From contig CANJKY010000068.1 of assembly GCA_947474875.1 (NCBI GenBank), positions 1-9,809 on the forward strand: 9,809 nt of DNA, written 5' to 3'. Below, piece by piece: positions 6,689 to 9,809 of the stretch (positions are counted from its first letter, which is position 1; each line of letters opens with the position of its first letter). Origin of the DNA: Gemmataceae bacterium. Lineage in GTDB: Bacteria > Planctomycetota > Planctomycetia > Gemmatales > Gemmataceae. The notes beneath the pieces were generated by a model. It made no database searches, was not told the DNA's origin, and saw only the letters and a list, made by a program, of their open reading frames with translations. The position numbers and the translations under genes were made by a program.

Positions 6689-7573
6689 ATGACCCGCCGA
6701 CCCGCCCCCGCCCGCACCCGGGCCGCGTTCACCATCATCGAACTGCTGATCGTGGTGGTCATCATCGCCCTGCTCGCCGCCATGCTGCTGGCCGGCATCA
6801 CCAAGGTGCGGAAGTACGCCGTCGCCACCCAGGTGACGAACGACATCAGCCTGCTGGAAACGGCGTGCGTCAAGTTCAACCAGGACTTCGGGTTCAACCC
6901 GCCGAGCACGTTCACCATCCCGGCGGTGAAGAACTCGGCCGACCCGAACTTCATTCTGTTCACCAAGATGTACCCGCGGTGGATGTCGGCCGTGGCGGAC
7001 GGCACCGCCACCGGCCTGCCGAACGCCGGCGTGGTGCTGAACGGCAACCAGAGCATGGTGTACTTCCTAGGCGGACCGGGGAATAACGGGTGGGCGACCG
7101 ACGCCCCCCTCGACGCGGGGGCGGCGACCACCAAGAAGGGCCCGTACTTCGACTTCAAACCGGACCGGCTGACCCCCGGCAGTGCGTTCGGCGCACCCAG
7201 CGCACTGCCGGTGTTCCTCGACCCGTACAAGAACCCGCCGGCCGCCCCGAACGGCACCCCGTACGCGTACTTCGGCAGCGTCGCCGGCGGCAGGTACCCG
7301 GCGGTCGCCTGCTTCGGGGTGATGCCGTTCGTGGAGACCGCCAGCGGGGCCACCGTGGTGAAGTACGTGAACCAGGGGACGGTGCAGATCATCTCCGCCG
7401 GCGAGGACGGGGCGTTCGGCCCGGGGTGCCCGCTGGTTGGGGCGGTGCAGTGCAAGTACACGGCCGGGCAGAGCGCCCCCGCCGCCGGCATCTCGCCCTA
7501 CGGCGAAGGCGACGTCGGGGCCGACGACATCGCCAACTTCAACGGCGGCAGCAAGCTGGGCGTCGGCAAGTAA
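6689..7573 (+). CDS. GspG-like pseudopilin (prepilin-type N-terminal methylation protein)
   Basis: The 294-residue protein begins with a basic 13-residue leader and the class III prepilin signal A13|FTIIELL, with the essential Glu at mature position +5 (E18). A hydrophobic helix follows at about 14-36. The helix continuation VTNDISLLETACVKFNQDFG (about 51-70) resembles the GspG pattern of alternating hydrophobics before N-x-D-x-G. The C-terminal half has LDPYKNPP (177-184), comparable to the GspG DPWGxPY element. It also has ISAGEDGAFG (235-244) and GEGDVGADDIANF (272-284), comparable to the Asp-rich calcium-binding end of GspG. It is about twice the length of classical GspG because of insertions. 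C247 and C255 could form a disulfide. Ala rather than Gly at -1 is unusual in Proteobacteria. It would be processed by a prepilin peptidase encoded elsewhere. A type IV pilin role cannot be excluded. Confidence 0.85.
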   Translation: MTRRPAPARTRAAFTIIELLIVVVIIALLAAMLLAGITKVRKYAVATQVTNDISLLETACVKFNQDFGFNPPSTFTIPAVKNSADPNFILFTKMYPRWMSAVADGTATGLPNAGVVLNGNQSMVYFLGGPGNNGWATDAPLDAGAATTKKGPYFDFKPDRLTPGSAFGAPSALPVFLDPYKNPPAAPNGTPYAYFGSVAGGRYPAVACFGVMPFVETASGATVVKYVNQGTVQIISAGEDGAFGPGCPLVGAVQCKYTAGQSAPAAGISPYGEGDVGADDIANFNGGSKLGVGK

Positions 7574-7582
7574 CGGCGAAGG

Positions 7583-7673
7583 CGTAGGGTGGGTCCGGTC
7601 GCGGGAGCGACCGTGACCCACGGGCTTGATCGGCGTGGGTCTCGCCGGCTGTCGCCGTCGGACCCACCCTACG
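7583..7673. repeat. REP doublet (REPIN/BIME-like) with GTAG feet
   Basis: The 15-bp termini at 7583-7597 and 7659-7673 are exact inverted repeats. Each end carries GTAG (reading inward) followed by GGGTGGGTCCG. The left half folds as a long hairpin, 7589-7621: gtgggtc plus cggtcgc pair with gcgaccg and gacccac, with a single bulged t7614 and a ggga loop. The right half, read on the - strand, has the same gtgggtc/gacccac outer stem with a bulged base in the same place. A GTAG foot plus an imperfect hairpin is the known signature of REP elements mobilised by RAYT (TnpA_REP) transposases. No RAYT gene is in the window. The element occupies most of the gap between two pseudopilin genes. Confidence 0.8.
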
Positions 7674-7701
7674 GGAACTGAGACCGGCCCCCCACCGGAC
7701 C

Positions 7702-7709
7702 TAAGGAGG
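7702..7709 (+). promoter_or_regulatory. Strong Shine-Dalgarno fixing the GTG 7715 start
   Basis: TAAGGAGG lies 5 nt before the GTG at 7715. It is the best anti-16S match in the window and makes the GTG start secure. Confidence 0.88.
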
Positions 7710-7714
7710 CGATC

Positions 7715-8632
7715 GTGACGCACACCCGCCGCCCCGCCGCCCGCCGGCCGGGCTTCACCATGGTCGAACTGCTGGTGGCGATCGCCCTGATCGCCACCCT
7801 GGCGGCCCTGTCCGTCGGCGCGGTGTTCCGCATCCGCAGCGCTCAGCAGAAGAGCAGCACCGAGGCCACCCTGCAGAAGCTGGACACGAAGCTGCAGGAG
7901 AAGATCAAGCGGATCGCGGAGAAGGTGCGGGATCCGAAGAACCACCAAACGACCCACTACCAGGCGGCCCTGAGCATGGCGGGCGGGAGCGACGACATCG
8001 CCCAGGCCATCCTGATGTACGCGTACACCCGGAATGAACTGCCGATGACGTTCGCCGAGGCGAAGTCGCCCACGGTGGTCGGCTCGTTGACCCTTTTGCC
8101 GTCGCCGATCTTCGCCACCCTGCCGGCGGGCACGGGCGGGCCGGAGGAGTCGGCGGTGTGCATCCACGTGGCCCTGAGCACGCTGGGGAACGAGGGGCTG
8201 GAGCAGCAGATCGGCGACGCGCCGAGTTTGCCCGGCCTGAAGTGCTACCTCGACGCCTACGGCCAGCCGATCTACTTCAACCGGCTGGCGTACGGCGGCG
8301 CCGGCGGCACCGAACTGAACGCCCCGCCGTATGTGAAGACGCCGGTACCGGCGAACACGTTCGACCCGTTCTACCCGAAGCAGACGAACGGGGCGTACCG
8401 CAACCTGAGCACCGACTGGGGGGCGCCGAACACGGCCGTGCTGTGGGCGGCCACCGCCCCGGCCACCCTGGCCAACTGGTCGGCCACCCCGGCCGCGTAC
8501 CCGGGGCAGGTGAACCACACCGCCGTCCTGATCTCCGCCGGGTACGACAAGGACCTGCTCGGGGCGGGGCTGTTCGGCGGCGACAACCTGCTCAGCTACC
8601 GCACCCGCAAAGAAGGCCAGAAGGGGGATTGA
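7715..8632 (+). CDS. GspG-like pseudopilin 2
   Basis: A 305-residue secreted or membrane-anchored protein with a 13-residue basic leader, the prepilin cleavage site G13|FTMVELL, Glu at +5 (E18) and a hydrophobic helix at about 14-36. A charged, likely helical stretch (about 44-75, rich in Lys/Glu/Gln) continues the N-terminal helix. LDAYGQPIYF at 179-188 resembles the GspG DPWGxPY element, and ISAGYDKDLLG at 273-283 followed by GGDN resembles its Asp-rich C-terminus. Pseudopilin 1 shares both signatures, which suggests the two are related. The central part (about 80-170) I do not recognise. The start is GTG with a near-perfect Shine-Dalgarno. The next gene begins 3 bases after its stop, so the two are almost certainly co-translated. 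It could be a minor rather than a major pseudopilin. Confidence 0.82.
   Translation: MTHTRRPAARRPGFTMVELLVAIALIATLAALSVGAVFRIRSAQQKSSTEATLQKLDTKLQEKIKRIAEKVRDPKNHQTTHYQAALSMAGGSDDIAQAILMYAYTRNELPMTFAEAKSPTVVGSLTLLPSPIFATLPAGTGGPEESAVCIHVALSTLGNEGLEQQIGDAPSLPGLKCYLDAYGQPIYFNRLAYGGAGGTELNAPPYVKTPVPANTFDPFYPKQTNGAYRNLSTDWGAPNTAVLWAATAPATLANWSATPAAYPGQVNHTAVLISAGYDKDLLGAGLFGGDNLLSYRTRKEGQKGD
8623..8628 (+). promoter_or_regulatory. Ribosome binding site inside the end of pseudopilin 2
   Basis: GGGGGA lies 7 nt before ATG 8636 and overlaps the last codons of the upstream gene, as expected for translational coupling across the 3-base gap. Confidence 0.65.
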
Positions 8633-8635
8633 GCC

Positions 8636-9769
8636 ATGCGACGGATCACCGCCCGCCGCGGCGGGTTCACCCTGGTGGAACTGCTGGTCGGCATGGGGCT
8701 GATCATCCTGCTGTCCGCGCTGGCGGTCGGGGTGGCGTACTCCGGCATCCTGGACTCGCACAAGCTGACCGCCGGCACCGACCGCATCAACGGCTGGCTG
8801 CTCCAGGCCCGCGGCAAGGCGGCCCGCAACCAGGCGCCGGTGGGGGTGCGGTTCATCATCGGGCCGGACGGGCTGAAGTGTACCGAAGCCCAGTTCATCG
8901 AGGTGCCCGACCCGTTCAACCCGAACCCGAACGGCCGGCACGACGGGTTCCAGCTGGTGTTCCTGTACCACCAGCCGGGCGGGGCCGGCCCGCCGCCGTT
9001 CCAGCGGGAGATCCACGTCGTCCACAGCGACCCGGCCCAGCTCGCCACCATCATCAGCGAGGTGTCGGTCGGGGACGTGCTCAGCTGCCCGGAGTTCACC
9101 ACCCTGCACCGGGTGTCCGCCCTGCCGACGCCGGACAACCGGCTGCGGCGGCTGACCAACCCGAACCTGCCGTACAACGCGATGTCCAACCCGTACGTGC
9201 CGGTGCTATCGGTCCGCCTCCAGGTGACGAACGCCAACCTGCTGCCGGACCTGGGCGGGCTGCGGAACGACCCGAACGTGCCCGGCCCGCCGCCGAGCTA
9301 CAACCCGGCTGAAGCCGAGTTCGTGCCGAACTACGCCACCACCACGTTCGGGTTCCTGCGGCAGCCGCGGCCGATCCTGGGCGAGCCGACGCTGCAACTG
9401 ACCGGCGGCACCCAGATCGACATCAGCGCGAACCCGGCGCTGCCCACCACCCTGCACGACGCCGCGTACCTGCCCGGCCCGGCGCTCAACCCGAACGGCG
9501 TCCTGGACGTGCTGTTCGCCCCGAGCGGGGAGGTGATGAACGCCACCCAGGGGAAGATCGTGCTGTGGGTGCGGAACCCGGACTTCCCGCACCCGCGGAC
9601 GACCGGGGACACCCGCCCGCAGTACGAGGCGGCCGGTGAGATGTCGCTGGTGGTGGTGTATACCAAGACGGGGGCGGTCGCCACCCAGCCGGTGAAGCTG
9701 CCCGCCCCGGCGTTCCCGCCGGGAAGTCCGCACGACAACGCGAACGACGGGATCAACAGCGGGATTTGA
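8636..9769 (+). CDS. GspH/FimT-like minor pseudopilin, long form
   Basis: The 377-residue protein has a 10-residue basic leader and the prepilin site G10|FTLVELL with Glu at +5 (E15), then a hydrophobic helix at about 11-33. The stretch from INGWLLQARGKAARNQ to APVGVRF (51-73) fits the GspH/FimT signature, in which a helix ending in ARxxAxxxxxPV leads into the first beta strand. VLDVLFAPSGEV (289-300) fits the family's C-terminal strand-turn (F-x-P-x-G). Classical GspH/FimT proteins are about 150-200 residues; the excess is mainly a Pro/Asn-rich middle of about 170-280 that I do not recognise. Such proteins normally sit at the pseudopilus or pilus tip or prime assembly. The ATG is 3 bases after the previous stop. 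The gene ends 40 bases before the window edge, so more minor pseudopilin genes could follow. Confidence 0.83.
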   Translation: MRRITARRGGFTLVELLVGMGLIILLSALAVGVAYSGILDSHKLTAGTDRINGWLLQARGKAARNQAPVGVRFIIGPDGLKCTEAQFIEVPDPFNPNPNGRHDGFQLVFLYHQPGGAGPPPFQREIHVVHSDPAQLATIISEVSVGDVLSCPEFTTLHRVSALPTPDNRLRRLTNPNLPYNAMSNPYVPVLSVRLQVTNANLLPDLGGLRNDPNVPGPPPSYNPAEAEFVPNYATTTFGFLRQPRPILGEPTLQLTGGTQIDISANPALPTTLHDAAYLPGPALNPNGVLDVLFAPSGEVMNATQGKIVLWVRNPDFPHPRTTGDTRPQYEAAGEMSLVVVYTKTGAVATQPVKLPAPAFPPGSPHDNANDGINSGI

Positions 9770-9787
9770 GACATTGACGCCGGCGAG

Positions 9788-9807
9788 CGGGGGGCGTCAG
9801 CCCCCCG
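9788..9807. repeat. GC hairpin downstream of pseudopilin 3, gtca loop
   Basis: The arms cggggggc (9788-9795) and gccccccg (9800-9807) form a perfect 8-bp stem with a gtca loop, starting 18 bp after the stop codon at the window's right edge. The loop matches that of the 5282-5301 hairpin read on the - strand. A T run, if any, would lie outside the window, so a terminator role is undecided. Confidence 0.6.
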
Positions 9808-9809
9808 AG

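Noticed and set aside
7067..9109. Long - strand open frame opposite the pseudopilin genes
   Set aside because: Low-complexity Arg/Gly/Val/His-rich translation and no ribosome site support. The + strand carries three clear prepilin genes here.

Overview
The window is a high-G+C stretch of bacterial chromosome with seven genes, all on the + strand. They encode a type IV pilus / type II secretion (T4P/T2SS) machine. In order they are: a PilB/GspE-type assembly ATPase whose 5' end lies outside the window, a PilT-type retraction ATPase with a highly charged tail, a second PilB/GspE-type ATPase with a proline-rich head, a PilC/GspF inner-membrane platform protein, two GspG-like pseudopilins and a GspH/FimT-like pseudopilin. 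G- or C-ending codons dominate, there are GTG starts, and the intergenic gaps are full of GC-rich hairpins. One of the three pilin-like proteins has Ala at the pre-cleavage position. Together these suggest a planctomycete, most likely of the Gemmata group. That assignment is inference from style, not from a marker gene.

Layout: 1-1649 gspE-like ATPase (5' partial); 1650-1851 gap with hairpins, one terminator-like; 1852-3024 pilT; 3025-3130 gap with a strong palindromic terminator; 3131-5119 second pilB/gspE; 5120-5369 gap filled by a ~200-bp inverted pair of hairpin modules; 5370-6608 pilC/gspF; 6618-6645 perfect palindrome, probably a terminator; 6689-7573 pseudopilin 1; 7583-7673 a 91-bp REP doublet (REPIN/BIME-like) with GTAG feet; 7715-8632 pseudopilin 2; 8636-9769 pseudopilin 3, three bases after its neighbour; 9770-9809 the start of a gap with another hairpin.

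How the parts fit: the cytoplasmic hexameric ATPases drive pilin or pseudopilin extraction (the two PilB/GspE proteins) and retraction (PilT) by acting on PilC/GspF in the inner membrane. The three small proteins carry class III prepilin leaders and would be processed by a prepilin peptidase encoded elsewhere. No prepilin peptidase, secretin, PilM/N/O or GspL/M gene is present here.

The proteins belong to well-known families. The less ordinary signals are the intergenic repeat architecture (a two-copy inverted module with a compensatory base-pair change, and a GTAG-footed REP doublet), an island of atypical codon use inside the first ATPase gene, and low-complexity extensions on two of the ATPases.
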